From NCBI GenBank assembly GCA_047495785.1, contig JBLDXI010000012.1, positions 248,001 to 312,000 on the forward strand: 64,000 bases of DNA, in the 5' to 3' direction. How positions within the stretch are numbered: position 1 is the first letter of the stretch; each line of letters starts with the position of its first letter. The DNA is from Lepidodermella squamata. Lineage: Eukaryota > Gastrotricha. The notes under the pieces are model-generated. The model did not search any database, had not been told where the DNA came from, and was given only the letters and a program-made list of their open reading frames with translations. A program made the position numbers and the translations under genes. This document shows positions 29,322-39,942 of the stretch, in pieces.

Positions 29322-29655
29322 ATTCAGTTCTGCGTTCCCCTAATATATTGTTGACGGTGAATTTCACGACTATCGTCATGAAAATAATAAATTTATATAT
29401 CAGCTGTTTCCAAATAAAATAAGTAAACGTGCGTGACTGACCGATCGATTTTCACCCCGGCTAATTTTCTCGGTCATCCTCCGGAAAATTCGGATGATGT
29501 TGATTTTATATTGCGGGCGAGATTTAGCGCATTTTTCAAAATAATTATCAGATTTAGGCGCATGCATGGCTGACTTGAGTGATTGGTGAAACGACCTGCT
29601 CTATTTTTCTTGATAAATTTGGCTTCGAACGTCTAAAATCTGAATTTAAAATATC
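29322..29655. other. Intergenic, no gene seen
   Basis: AATAAA-like words near 29385 and 29415 probably end the upstream transcript. No gene. Confidence 0.35.
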
Positions 29656-29940
29656 ATGTTGCTAATTTTTCGGACAATTTTCCTAGTTATTGTCGTTTTC
29701 ACCTTCGCCCTGGTTCATCTACCCAATGTGCGATGCGCTCCAAATAAATATTTAGGGTTTATTAGCGCTGGCACCGATTTTTCAGTCATCCCGCCGCCGA
29801 AGTTAGTGATAACCAATAAGCGTCATTATGTCAAGAGTCAAAAAATCGGGTTAAATCGAGCGATCAACAACGCCAAGTATGACTACATGCTGTTGCAGAA
29901 TGCCCGCCATCTACTCAACCATCGATTCAATTTGGTGTGA
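29656..29940 (+). CDS. Small secreted basic protein (94 aa)
   Basis: I do not recognise a family. Residues 1-27 form a signal peptide (hydrophobic core LIFRTIFLVIVVFTFALVHL). The mature part of about 66 residues is basic with KR near residue 55 (TNKRHYVKSQK) and ends NHRFNLV. There are no cysteines in the mature part. It is intronless. Confidence 0.62.
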   Translation: MLLIFRTIFLVIVVFTFALVHLPNVRCAPNKYLGFISAGTDFSVIPPPKLVITNKRHYVKSQKIGLNRAINNAKYDYMLLQNARHLLNHRFNLV

Positions 29941-30668
29941 CATTTCAAAGTTTATAGACGGTTTTTGATGTAAATTGATATGATTAATATGTAAAATCGT
30001 CCGTTATTTGTCGCCTTGAGTTAACGATTAGCGGAATTATTAAAAAATAATTTATTTCAAGTTTAAATGTGTGCCAATGTGTGTGTTTGCAGTAAAATAT
30101 CCTTTGTAAATGAAGTAAACAGAACTGAAAAAAATACTGCACTTCGAAAAAGTGAGCGTCATCCCGAGGCACACAGCGTGGCTGATTAGGGTGGCTATGT
30201 GGCACCTTTCCATGGCTGATTAGAAATGTGACGTCAACAGCTCAATTGTTTGCATGCCTCTTATTTTTCGTCTTGAAAAGCTAAAAAAAATAGTGCCAAC
30301 CCAGGAAGTCATGTTGTTTTATCCAGTGTAAATACGTCATTTTGGGCACGACACTTTCCTCAAATAATATCGATGAGATAATGAGATACATCAGTCGAAA
30401 AGGCACTGTATGGGACAAAATTATCTCGTTTGATTGCGGAGAAAATGCGCGGTAATTATTCGGCCGGAAACGACGAAAAACTGCTACGAAAATTGAATTT
30501 AGAATTACACAGATTCAAGTCACTACCACAGGAAGCGAATTGCCAGTTCTTGTGACCGATTGCGCGTGAAAACCAGGACCGTACTGACGAAATTTAAACG
30601 TTGAAACAGTAATAACCACTAATCGCCATTTTTTCATTCCGATTTCAAGAAGCTGTCCTCCCCGAATA
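29941..30668. other. Intergenic, no gene seen
   Basis: This is 728 bases with no supported feature. Confidence 0.35.
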
Positions 30669-30926
30669 ATGGCTCGTTTACTATTAGCCCTTTTGGTCAT
30701 AGCCGCTATGTTGGTGGCAGTTTTTGCGCTCGAAGCTCAATGGTCTAGCGGTCTTCAGCTGCCTATGGGGAGAGTAGTCAGACCAGGTGATAAATCGAAT
30801 AAAGGCAACACTATGGCGCTGATTCAACGCCTGCTTGAGATGCAGCAGCGGGAGGAACAGCAACGAAAAGAACTGCAAGGAATTTTGAATGGCAAAACTC
30901 GGCATTTCGATTCATTCGCCATCTAA
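30669..30926 (+). CDS. Small secreted protein with Gln/Glu-rich helix (85 aa)
   Basis: I do not recognise a family. Residues 1-20 form a signal peptide (MARLLLALLVIAAMLVAVFA). The mature part is about 65 residues with a Gln/Glu/Arg-rich helix (QRLLEMQQREEQQRKELQ) and ends RHFDSFAI. There are no cysteines. It is intronless. In composition it resembles the helical secreted genes at 24514 and 28974 but a true relation is not clear. It is the last secreted gene before the histone cluster; AATAAA is near 30975. Confidence 0.65.
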   Translation: MARLLLALLVIAAMLVAVFALEAQWSSGLQLPMGRVVRPGDKSNKGNTMALIQRLLEMQQREEQQRKELQGILNGKTRHFDSFAI

Positions 30927-31036
30927 TTCTTTAAAACATCTGTCACTATTTTTAATTATTTCGAGAAAAATTTAAATAAACGGTTCGCATCACAGCGAGC
31001 ATTTCTATTTTTGAGTCTACGTTTTTAGGGTGACAA

Positions 31037-31072
31037 ACACTGTTGCAACAACTTGTGGCCCTGAAAAGGGCC
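31037..31072 (-). promoter_or_regulatory. Histone H4 3' stem-loop and downstream block
   Basis: The stem-loop GGCCCTTTTCAGGGCC (minus strand, 31057-31072) is the replication-dependent histone mRNA 3' end signal bound by SLBP. It is followed by ACAAGTTGTTGCAACAGTGT (31037-31056), shared with the other three histone genes. Confidence 0.93.
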
Positions 31073-31127
31073 GGTTAGTAGTCGAGAGCTGATGGTGAGA
31101 GCTGTAGTCGAAATTGCAGGTGACCGC

Positions 31128-31478
<351 letters not shown>

Positions 31479-31548
31479 TTAGTGCTACTAACAACGTTTC
31501 CGGTGCAAAATGGACCCTTTTTATTCGCAATAATAGAGCATGCGCCTC

Positions 31549-31553
31549 ATTGG
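31549..31553 (-). promoter_or_regulatory. CCAAT box in the H4/H3 shared promoter
   Basis: ATTGG (CCAAT on the minus strand) lies between the divergent starts. A second ATTGG is at 31582-31586. No clear TATA box is seen for H3. Confidence 0.5.
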
Positions 31554-31684
31554 TCACCCTCTATAATTGCGCACCCTTTTCATTGGTGGGTGCTCCCGCG
31601 CTTTCGTGAGCACCCTTTTCGACTCACACTCGCCTCATTTGTCGGTTGTATCAATCTAAATTGCATTTGCATTTTCGATCTTAA

Positions 31685-32113
<429 letters not shown>

Positions 32114-32145
32114 GCGACTGGTTCACTAAAAAACCAACACCGACC

Positions 32146-32181
32146 GGCCCTTTTCAGGGCCACAAGTTATTGCAACAGTGT
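32146..32181 (+). promoter_or_regulatory. Histone H3 3' stem-loop and downstream block
   Basis: GGCCCTTTTCAGGGCC at 32146-32161 is followed by ACAAGTTATTGCAACAGTGT at 32162-32181. One base differs from the block at the other three genes (A for G), which breaks its 10-base palindrome. Confidence 0.93.
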
Positions 32182-33343
32182 TGACTTCAATTGAGTAATG
32201 TGATTGAAATAAATAAATACCGTTTGTCGACAAGAAATACCGTTGAATTGGCGTAATTTGACAGGGAAATAAAATTCATTTGTTAAGGATGACTGCCGAG
32301 ATGAAGAATATCGTAGCTGATCGTGAACAGAACAAAAACTTTTCAAATATCGGAATCATCGTTGCTAGTGACAGTCCAGCCTGGTGATGACATAAAACGG
32401 ACCAAAATATGTGAGCGGAAGCTTATTCGGAACAAATAATTTGATAGCGAAGAACAATTTGGGTCTCTCCCGGCCTCAAAACCTTCTCGAATAATAGCCC
32501 CAAAAATCAGCTTAAATATTTGGTCCAAAGTAGCCCGCTTTGAATAATAGGCCTATGATCAGCTTATGGATAGAATGGGGAAGGTGGCTAGCGTTCAAAA
32601 AGATGTTAAGGAAAAAACAGAAGAAATCTATGGAAACGATGACGATAGCGACAGTGAATATCGGAGCGAATCGGTTACAGCGACGCAGATGAGAATGTTT
32701 CATCTGATGATGGGACGTTTAGGATAGATAGGTAAGCCTGCCTTGATTAAAAGCCCCCTCGAATAATAGCCCGATTTTCCCCATATTTTTCGAGTTTGGA
32801 AACATATAATATTCCATATATTATTCGATAAAATCCGGTAACTTAACTCTAAATTTGATTTAATTTTTGAGGGCCACTTTTCCTATTCCGAGGCCTAAAT
32901 GATCAACATGCTATACATGGGGTAATTTCAATTTCATTTGTGATTTCAGCTCGGAATAACCTAGAAAGCTTTTCTTGAACTGCCAAGGTTTCTGCATGCC
33001 TTTATTCATTTTTCGATATTCTATTTTCCGATATTTTTTCTTCATGGAATTTTTATTGTGGGTTTAATTTCACCTTCATCGAGCGAAATCACAGTGAAGT
33101 TATTGGCAACCACGGGAAGAGAAATGTTGATAATAACTGTGGCTCATTAATGTTCTGCTGATCAATTGTGGCAAAATTTGCACGAAATCATCAGGATTGG
33201 AAATAGGAAAAGAAAACAAAATGTATTTTTTCGATCACTGTTTCCTATCGTAAAGAAAGCAAAAAGCCTTCTATTTCATTCTATTGCAGCAGATTTGTTC
33301 CATTTTATTTCTTTATTCAACATTTTCCTTCAAATAATTTTAA
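32182..33343. other. Inter-histone spacer with transposon-like debris
   Basis: Three copies of a word close to TCGAATAATAGCCC occur at about 32487, 32540 and 32759. Between them a short plus-strand frame from 32566 (ATGGATAGAATG) encodes an acidic segment EEIYGNDDDSDSEY and stops after about 45 codons. Repeats of this kind and an acidic C-terminal-like fragment suggest an old DNA transposon remnant, but no inverted ends or transposase core are visible. Confidence 0.35.
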
Positions 33344-33379
33344 ACACTGTTGCAACAACTTGTGGCCCTGAAAAGGGCC
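33344..33379 (-). promoter_or_regulatory. Histone H2B 3' stem-loop and downstream block
   Basis: The stem-loop is at 33364-33379 and the 20-base block at 33344-33363 (minus strand). Both are identical to those of H4 and H2A. Confidence 0.93.
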
Positions 33380-33420
33380 GGTTCGGAGTCAGAAGACGGT
33401 GTTGATGTCTTCGAAGCAGC

Positions 33421-33795
33421 TTATTTCGAGCTGGTGTACTTGGTGACGGCCTTGGTGCCTTCCGAGACGGCGTGCTTGGCGAGCTCACCAGGCAGCAGGA
33501 GACGCACAGCCGTTTGTACCTCTCGACTGCTGATGGTGGCCTTCTTGTTGTAGTGGGCCAGGCGCGACGACTCGAGGGCGATGCGCTCGAAGATGTCGTT
33601 GACGAACGAGTTCATGATGGCCATGGCCTTGCCGGAGATGCCGGTGTCAGGGTGAACCTGTTTCAGCACCTTGTAGATGTAGATGTTGTACGACTCGCGG
33701 CGGCGATGGCGCTTCTTCTTCTCGCCGGCGGTCTTCGGCTTCGCGGCCTTCTTCGAACCCTTCGACGCGACTTTACCAGTAACTTTGGGCGACAT
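33421..33795 (-). CDS. Histone H2B (124 aa)
   Basis: Core histone H2B, which dimerises with H2A in the nucleosome. The fold region from [22 protein letters not shown] to [10 protein letters not shown] is canonical, including the C-terminal lysine used for monoubiquitination (AVTKYTSS). The N-tail ([18 protein letters not shown]) is lineage-specific. It is intronless and GC-rich, divergent from H2A with 395 bases between starts, and has the stem-loop 42 bases after its stop. Confidence 0.99.
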   Translation of the reverse strand: MSPKVTGKVASKGSKKAAKPKTAGEKKKRHRRRESYNIYIYKVLKQVHPDTGISGKAMAIMNSFVNDIFERIALESSRLAHYNKKATISSREVQTAVRLLLPGELAKHAVSEGTKAVTKYTSSK

Positions 33796-33956
33796 GATCG
33801 ATTGAAATCAAGCGAAATTTGATAAGCAAATAATAATTATGAGCTTCCGAACACCGAGCCACTCACTTCCGCTCTCATTTTAACATCCGGCCGGCATTAG
33901 TGCGCGCACCCTGGCGCATCCGGTGTTCAAATTATTTATGGCGCGTGCCTGGGTGA

Positions 33957-33961
33957 CCAAT
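33957..33961 (+). promoter_or_regulatory. CCAAT boxes in the H2B/H2A shared promoter
   Basis: CCAAT is at 33957-33961 and an inverted copy, ATTGG, at 34015-34019, both between the divergent starts. Confidence 0.5.
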
Positions 33962-34093
33962 CAAAGTGGCGCGTGTGGCGTAATGAGGCGCGCGCTTTTA
34001 CGACTCGCGCCTTGATTGGCTAGTAAAGCAGTAAACAGATGATGGGAATTTCATGAGATAATCAAAAGGCGGGAAATAAATCCTAGTGCGGGG

Positions 34094-34101
34094 TATATAA
34101 G
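34094..34101 (+). promoter_or_regulatory. TATA box of H2A
   Basis: TATATAAG lies 90 bases before the H2A start codon. That distance allows a short 5' UTR of about 60 bases. Confidence 0.65.
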
Positions 34102-34190
34102 GAAAAAATCAGGTGTCGGCAAAATTGTTCGTGCTCAGACTGCAAATTTCGCATTCTTTCCGCTTTTAAAACTCAATAACATCATCAACA

Positions 34191-34634
34191 ATGTCCGCTC
34201 CAGCTGCTGGTCGTGGTAAGGGAGGCAAGGCCAACCGCCAGAAGGCGAAGACCAAGTCGTCGCGTGCCGGTCTCCAGTTTCCGGTCGGTCGTATCACCCG
34301 TCTATTGAAGCGCGGTAACTACGCCGAGCGTGTCGGTGCAGGTGCGCCCGTGTACCTCGCCGCCGTCATGGAGTACCTGGCCGCTGAAGTGCTCGAGTTG
34401 GCCGGCAACGCCGCTCGTGACAACAAGAAGACGCGCATCGTGCCTCGCCACATCCAACTGGCCATCCGCAACGACGAGGAGTTGAACAAGCTGCTGTCGC
34501 ACGTGACGATTGCCCAAGGCGGTGTTCTGCCCAACATCCAGACCGTCTTGCTGCCGAAGAAGACCGCCGAGGCACCCGCTGCCAAGCCGGCTTCGGGTGG
34601 CAAGAAGAAGGCCGCCGCCAGCCAGTCTCAATAA
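34191..34634 (+). CDS. Histone H2A with extended SQ-containing tail (147 aa)
   Basis: Core histone H2A. The fold region from [12 protein letters not shown] to [12 protein letters not shown] is canonical, including the acidic patch. It is longer than usual: after LLPKK the C-tail continues about 25 residues, Ala/Lys/Pro-rich, ending AAASQSQ. The terminal SQSQ resembles the ATM/ATR target SQ of H2A.X, but the H2A.X consensus has an acidic residue and a hydrophobic residue after SQ, and both are missing here. It may be a combined canonical/DNA-damage H2A or simply a long tail. It is intronless, with a TATA box, shared divergent promoter with H2B, and a stem-loop 44 bases after the stop. Confidence 0.98.
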   Translation: MSAPAAGRGKGGKANRQKAKTKSSRAGLQFPVGRITRLLKRGNYAERVGAGAPVYLAAVMEYLAAEVLELAGNAARDNKKTRIVPRHIQLAIRNDEELNKLLSHVTIAQGGVLPNIQTVLLPKKTAEAPAAKPASGGKKKAAASQSQ

Positions 34635-34678
34635 GCGACTCACTTCCATCTCATCGCAGCTTTTAGAAAGCATGAACC

Positions 34679-34714
34679 GGCCCTTTTCAGGGCCACAAGT
34701 TGTTGCAACAGTGT
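34679..34714 (+). promoter_or_regulatory. Histone H2A 3' stem-loop and downstream block
   Basis: The stem-loop is at 34679-34694, then ACAAGTTGTTGCAACAGTGT at 34695-34714. An AATAAA follows at about 34719-34724, so a polyadenylated form is also possible. Confidence 0.93.
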
Positions 34715-35218
34715 ATGTAATAAAGGTCATTCGGTTTCGCAATTTCAAAATACATAAACTTGATTTCAAAATAAATTTTTGGATTTGATGCCCCAGATAT
34801 ACAGGTAATTGAGGTCACGATGCCGTAGTCGGGTAGCAGTATTCGAGTTGCCGTAATTGATATGGACTTGAAAATTGAAATAAAAATCGAAATGACTTCG
34901 AAAGAACAGGAGTGATTTCGCCTCGAAACCTCAAACCACTAGCGTCACCGCAGATTTTCTTCCTATTGACCTAATTGTCCTTAATTTAATACATCATAGC
35001 AAAATCAATATTGGAATCGAACTTAAATGTTGAAAAAGCCTCGCGTCTCGTGATAAAGCGGAACTTAATCGAGCAAAACCATAGAAAAGTTACATTTTGA
35101 AAATTAAATTTTGCATCGACAAACAAAAATTGTGTTAAGCGATTAAATTTTATTGCATTGCATCTTTCACAAAAAAATTGAGCATATAACGGTGTAGCAA
35201 AAAAAATCATTAATTGCT
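34715..35218. other. Intergenic, no gene seen
   Basis: This is 504 AT-rich bases. No supported feature apart from the AATAAA just after the H2A stem-loop. Confidence 0.35.
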
Positions 35219-35512
35219 TCAAGGATTGAACAATTTTGACAGCGTTTGTGATCCATCGCCTTCAGCCGGCTGTAGAACTTGGCCGATGCCGAGGTACAGG
35301 CAAATTTTGAGGCCGTCTTTACAAGCGGCATAATGTCCCTTCCAACACGTCAGCGTGCAGTCGAAAGTGCAGCGTTCCCAAATTTCACACGGCTTCGTGC
35401 AGCCCTGGAAGCATTTCGAGGTGACAATGAAGGCAAAATACGTCAAAATTGCGGTGGTGAGCGCGAGAAAAATCAGAAAACAACAGCATCCGCAACCTGT
35501 TGACGACTTCAT
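35219..35512 (-). CDS. Cys-rich single-pass membrane protein (97 aa)
   Basis: I do not recognise a family. The N-terminus MKSSTGCGCCCFLIFLAL has four cysteines directly before a membrane helix of about 20 residues, a typical palmitoylation layout. The region after the helix contains a further eight cysteines in about 40 residues (motifs CFQGC, CEIW, CTFDC, CWKG) that could form an extracellular disulfide domain. Alternatively the hydrophobic stretch is an uncleaved signal anchor. It is intronless. Its transcript would end within the AT-rich spacer to the left. Confidence 0.6.
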   Translation of the reverse strand: MKSSTGCGCCCFLIFLALTTAILTYFAFIVTSKCFQGCTKPCEIWERCTFDCTLTCWKGHYAACKDGLKICLYLGIGQVLQPAEGDGSQTLSKLFNP

Positions 35513-36176
35513 TTATCAAAATTTTCTAAAAGCAAAAATCTTCTAAATTCAACTTGTTATCAGAAAGGTGATAGGAACGTCTATCTAGGAGCCAATTATG
35601 AGTTGTATTGCAAAATTGCGTCTGAAATTCAATAACAATAGATTTTAAAGGATAGTATGGCGATTATTGGGCCGGCCTAAGTATTAGAGCAGATGTTATT
35701 CACAACTCCATGGAGGCTGATTTCTCGCGCTGTTCTGCCGGGTTGAATGGCGCTAGGGCGAGACGCGCCGCTGTTTACGAAAGTGATTAGCGCACACCCG
35801 TCGAGTATGAAGTAGCAAAAATGGTAATCGCCCATATGGCGCCCTACAGAGAGCCTTCGCAGCAGTATCAGAGGTCACGCCTCGCATATATCGGCTATAC
35901 GAAGCCAATCAGACAGCCGATGAACTAATTGCCAGTAACCGGACGCGTGAGTTCTCAGAATTAAGACTGACTAGCATTCGATCAACATTTACAACAACAA
36001 CAACAACAACACTAATAACATCCCTGGAGAGTGACTTCTATAATCAGGTCAAAATAAGAACTCTATGCAGCGTCAACATGGAATAAAAATTGCAATAATT
36101 TTATTAAAGTCTTCTCGCGACACAGAAAATTCATGAAAATTGAAAAATATTCTGAGACTATAATGGCTAGCATTAT
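35513..36176. other. Intergenic with short microsatellite
   Basis: This is 664 bases. It contains an (ACA)n tract at 35991-36012. No gene seen. Confidence 0.4.
35991..36012. repeat. (ACA)n microsatellite, about 7 units
   Basis: A perfect trinucleotide run of about 22 bases in intergenic DNA. Confidence 0.85.
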
Positions 36177-36548
36177 CTAGCTGCTGTCGTAGTAACTAGC
36201 AGTGCTCAGATCACCATCGTCATTTGCGTAGAAATCTTCATTGCCATTGTCGTTGTTGTTCGTGCCGGACAAGTACAAGTCATCGTAAGGCGATTGCTGT
36301 TGCATATTTGTGTTCAGAATTGCATTCAAATTTTTATTCCGTGACTGGCGATTCGCCGCTATCAGCAGCCGTTGGTAGTTGGAGTTCGGATTGTGGCGTG
36401 ACTGATGGTTGGGGTAGCGAAATTTCGTTATCACGAAACGCTTCTCGATTGGGATCGGACTTGCGACGGCGAGAACCAACATCTCGGCAACTACTGCCAA
36501 GCCCACGGCGACGTAAATCGGGTTCAATCTGATTTTACTTAATTTCAT
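36177..36548 (-). CDS. Secreted Asn/Asp-rich protein (123 aa)
   Basis: I do not recognise a family. A hydrophobic signal segment spans residues 10-30 (IYVAVGLAVVAEMLVLAVAS). A KR at about 37-38 precedes FVITKFRYPNHQSRH. The middle is Asn/Gln/Arg-rich (YQRLLIAANRQ) and the C-terminal third is acidic and Asn-rich, ending YYDSS. Layout and the YQR-L segment resemble the adjacent gene at 36914-37297, so the pair may be diverged tandem duplicates. It is intronless and without cysteines. Confidence 0.62.
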   Translation of the reverse strand: MKLSKIRLNPIYVAVGLAVVAEMLVLAVASPIPIEKRFVITKFRYPNHQSRHNPNSNYQRLLIAANRQSRNKNLNAILNTNMQQQSPYDDLYLSGTNNNDNGNEDFYANDDGDLSTASYYDSS

Positions 36549-36913
36549 CGATTAATCTATTAAACGAAAAACATTAAAGAAGAGACAAAATAATTTTCCT
36601 ATTATTTATCAAATTTTGGGAATAAAAACAGAAAACGGCAATTAGCGATCGGAATTACAGGAAGCCAAAAAGCTTGCGTAAGTCCTTCGATATTTTTTCC
36701 TGTTTTTGTTTTATAACACGTAACTATCGGCAATTCGGGCTGTAGTTTCCTTAATCACGGAGTTTTTATTAAAAAAATGCGTAGCTGTCTATTTTGCCTA
36801 AAAAGCGAGAATACGGGACGGAAAATCCTAAAATAATCCCTAGTGGACACTCGAAAAAAATACATTTCAAAAATTTTACACATGAGTAACATTCGTTACT
36901 ATACTATAATCAT
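36549..36913. other. Intergenic, no gene seen
   Basis: This is 365 AT-rich bases between two minus-strand genes. Confidence 0.3.
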
Positions 36914-37297
36914 TTATTCATCATACGGATCATCGGCATCACTACTGGATAATTCATCAGCATCTGTATCATCAATATGATTGTCGTAATTCGCTTCATC
37001 GTAGTAGAAATAGCTTTGACCGGCCGGATAGATCATCCCCGCTTGACGCTGTTGATTTAGATGCAGCGACGATGATGACGAGCCGCCGCCGGCAAATGCA
37101 TAGGCGTTTTGTTGCCGCAACCTGGCTCGACCGAGCTGATTCGATTTATCGAGCATGCGCTGGTAATGCCCGCCCGATGACGATGAAGCGAGACCGCCTC
37201 CGGCCGGCCGCCACCTTGACAAAAACGCGCTGGTCGCACAGGAAAATATTGACATCAAAACCATTAAACCGATATAGATTCCGGCTAATTTATTCAT
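36914..37297 (-). CDS. Secreted Ser/Gly-rich protein with acidic tail (127 aa)
   Basis: I do not recognise a family. Residues 1-24 form a signal peptide. A Gly/Ser-rich segment (GGGLASSSSGGHYQRML) is followed by a Gln/Arg-rich part, then YFYYDEANYD and a strongly acidic C-terminus (DDTDADELSSSDADDPYDE). It is likely disordered. It shares the order signal, YQR-L motif, Tyr-rich part, acidic tail with the gene at 36177-36548. It is intronless. Confidence 0.62.
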   Translation of the reverse strand: MNKLAGIYIGLMVLMSIFSCATSAFLSRWRPAGGGLASSSSGGHYQRMLDKSNQLGRARLRQQNAYAFAGGGSSSSSLHLNQQRQAGMIYPAGQSYFYYDEANYDNHIDDTDADELSSSDADDPYDE

Positions 37298-37971
37298 TCC
37301 AGATAAATTAAGAAAAATACTAAAATTTTAAAATTTATAAATTTAAATTTATAAAAAGCTCTGGACGGAATTCTCTCCCCGAATCCTGCTTTCTAATTTC
37401 GCACAAAGTTCAAAACAAAAAATCGATGGCAAGAAATAATGCTTTCTCGGACTGAATATTTTGTATTTTATCCATTGTTGTCACACAAGATTGGCAAATA
37501 ATAACCATTGTCATGTCGATATTCATCTTATTACTTATTACATTGATGCGAGTTTGCCACGCATCGGTGGGCACGCGTTGCTCCGGTCCGATACATCATT
37601 GCTGTCCTTTTCATTTTATTCATTTCTGCAAATTGATCCGCCTCCGCAACCTTTTGCCCAGTAAATTAACTCTGGCAAGAGATAAACGTCCATGTTTTTT
37701 TCGTGACCAATAACTATCCCTACATCGAAAAAATATTTATCATGTCACATACACGATGATAATTTTGAGCGGTTGTTCGGAATTTGTATAGCTAATTTTG
37801 CTTGAATGACGCAAAAATTCAGGAAGAAAAAAGCGTCAAATTTCATTCAAAGTACTTTCGATCCTCAACGCAAGAGCGGAAGGTCATGTGTTGTAGTGCA
37901 GCTTATAACAAAATTCGAATTCCGTCGAGTAAATATAGTTTTCAAGCAGCTGAAATAAGTCACTTTTCCCA
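37298..37971. other. Divergent intergenic region, no gene accepted
   Basis: This is 674 bases between divergent genes. A plus-strand frame from an ATG at 37513 has a hydrophobic start but runs into unlikely Cys/His-rich sequence and has no promoter or poly(A) context that I can see. Not called. Confidence 0.35.
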
Positions 37972-38433
37972 ATGAAACCAACTTTTTTAGCTGTCATCAT
38001 ACTATTTTACCTGGGAGTTTTTATTGCTCCGATTTTCGCATCCAGCCTTCTGGACTTGAATGAAGAAATCAACCCGATCAAGCAGTCAAAAGACAGCGGA
38101 AAGGCTTCTTCATCAGATTTATCGCAGCTGGCTACAACCCAAGAAACGCCCAAGACAGCGCCAGATATAGATCCGGCTTTGCTGGACAAGATTGGGCTGG
38201 AAATATACCGGCAGCTTCCTAACCTGTTCCTGGTCAGGAAAATCCAGAACAGGAAAATATTCCGCCGAATAGCGCGTTTATTTGCTTTGGAACACAGCGG
38301 CAATTTACCTTTGTTGAAGGTATCAAGGCAGAGCGGGTATTATGTTCCATGGCCGAGCGATTTATCTGCCGTGAAAGCGACGCAAAAACCGAAAATGATT
38401 TTCCTGTCACACAATGCTAAGAAGCGAAAATAA
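37972..38433 (+). CDS. Small secreted protein (153 aa)
   Basis: I do not recognise a family. Residues 1-23 form a signal peptide (LAVIILFYLGVFIAPIFA). An acidic Ser-rich spacer (residues 24-70) leads into a basic helical region (YRQLPNLFLVRKIQNRKIFRRIARLFALE) and a tail with YYVPWPSD, ending NAKKRK. There are no cysteines. It is intronless. AATAAA near 38499 is a likely poly(A) signal. Confidence 0.65.
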   Translation: MKPTFLAVIILFYLGVFIAPIFASSLLDLNEEINPIKQSKDSGKASSSDLSQLATTQETPKTAPDIDPALLDKIGLEIYRQLPNLFLVRKIQNRKIFRRIARLFALEHSGNLPLLKVSRQSGYYVPWPSDLSAVKATQKPKMIFLSHNAKKRK

Positions 38434-38744
38434 AACCAAGTGCTGTATTCCGAGTTGCAATGATGTGGTGTTTTCCAACCTCATAAGTAACCGCAAAATA
38501 AAAACAAGTTTTTTTGGCCTATTATTATTTTGCTACACAAGATGTTAGCACCAGATCTCGAGTGTTTTTCGGATCATGGATCATCATCCTTTGCCTCAAG
38601 AGATAGCCGTAACAAGAGGCTGATACCTAAGAGGGCTCAAACAAGTCGGAGTCAAGTGACATCGCGGCGCCTCGCACATCGTCAAGAAGTAGCGCATTCA
38701 ACCATTTTTCGTGTTTCAGATCATTACTAAAAAATAAGCTCACC
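38434..38744. other. Intergenic, no gene seen
   Basis: TCGTGTTTCAG ends near 38719, an acceptor-like site 25 bases before the next ATG. Confidence 0.35.
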
Positions 38745-39674
38745 ATGTCAAACCGGTCGATTTTAAATCTAATAGTTTCAGCTGTATTGATCGGATGCGT
38801 GATCGGTGGCGAGACGCTACGTGAGCGATTCGATCAAGAAACCTTTCAAAAAATGGTCGAGTATTACAACCAAGATCCTAATGTCAACATGGAGCGCGTG
38901 CTTTTCAATAGCATGCGGCCGGACGTTAGCCTAGACTTTGTCATCGACATCAACTACAGCCCAGCGAGTGATGAAATCAACAGGCGACTTGCGAACAACC
39001 CAGTCAACGAAATTTTCTTCGATGAATTAGTCGGATCCGTCCACCCAGCTGAGGCGTACTACGACTCTATCGCCATGTTTATCGATTGGGTTGGTATGGA
39101 AGTTCGGCCGACCCAGACATTCACGGCTATCATCGACAACGGCCAAAAGTACTACATTCGCGGCCGTCCGATCAATCAAACGGCCCCGTTAATGGACATG
39201 GTAAATCTGGCTGATCCGATGAGCCGATCTCGCGCCCTTTGGCCACACATGACTGGCGTTGATGCCGCACCTTGGCATTTCACAGGCTTCTTCCAAAACA
39301 ACCTAGGATCGCTGACGAAACTTGCACTGATGGCTCGCGATAACGGACTTCCGATCGGTGAGTAATTAGTGAAATTGAGCTTCAAAAATCATTAATTTTT
39401 TCCTAAAACAGTTCTGAAGGACCGTAAGGAGCTGAACACTGCTTTCACTATCGTCATCACCGATGGCTCGGCGAAAACGCCTGCCTACCTCTATTCGAAC
39501 GACCCGAGCAAGACCATGGTTATCGACATTGGCGGCCGTCGCTATGCGCAAAGACTGGCGCTTTCGGACATTATTCAATACGCAAACGTGCTGACTGCTG
39601 ATGCTCCTCAAGTTCTACCTCTCTTCGCTAATACAGCTCGCTATGTTGCCTGCTCTGCCTTATCGTCCAACTAA
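38745..39674 (+). CDS. Secreted protein of a two-member local family (291 aa, two exons)
   Basis: Exon 1 is 38745-39357 and exon 2 is 39412-39674; the intron (54 bases, GTGAGT...AACAG) is in phase 1 after NGLPI. I do not recognise a family. Residues 1-22 form a signal peptide. The protein contains FVIDINYSP, YYDSIAMFIDWV, ATIIDNGQKYYIRGR-type strands and LGSLTKLALMARDNGLPI, all matched in the paralogue at 41075-41964. The C-terminal exon has a two-times repeated hydrophobic strand pattern (AFTIVITDGSA, TMVIDIGGRRYA). It looks like a folded extracellular domain rather than a peptide precursor. AATAAA is near 39834. Confidence 0.8.
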
Positions 39675-39942
39675 GAACTTATTATTAGTTAGGCCATCGA
39701 ATTTTTTCCTATACTGCTATCGTTTCCTGCAATATTTGTTTCCAGTAAGGATAGACTAAGGATTAATTCCTATCATCACTGTTTCTACTTTGTGAACCCT
39801 TTAAGAATAATTCAGGTGAATTTTATTGTTTTAAATAAATCGAACTAGGAATCATCAGCTGATGCGCCTTAAGCCTAAAAATAATGTGATGTCGAGTTTT
39901 TTAAATCACCGGCTATATTTTAGCCAAATGATGAGATCGCTC
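39675..39942. other. Convergent spacer
   Basis: This holds the probable 3' UTRs of the convergent genes on either side, with AATAAAT near 39834. No gene. Confidence 0.3.
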
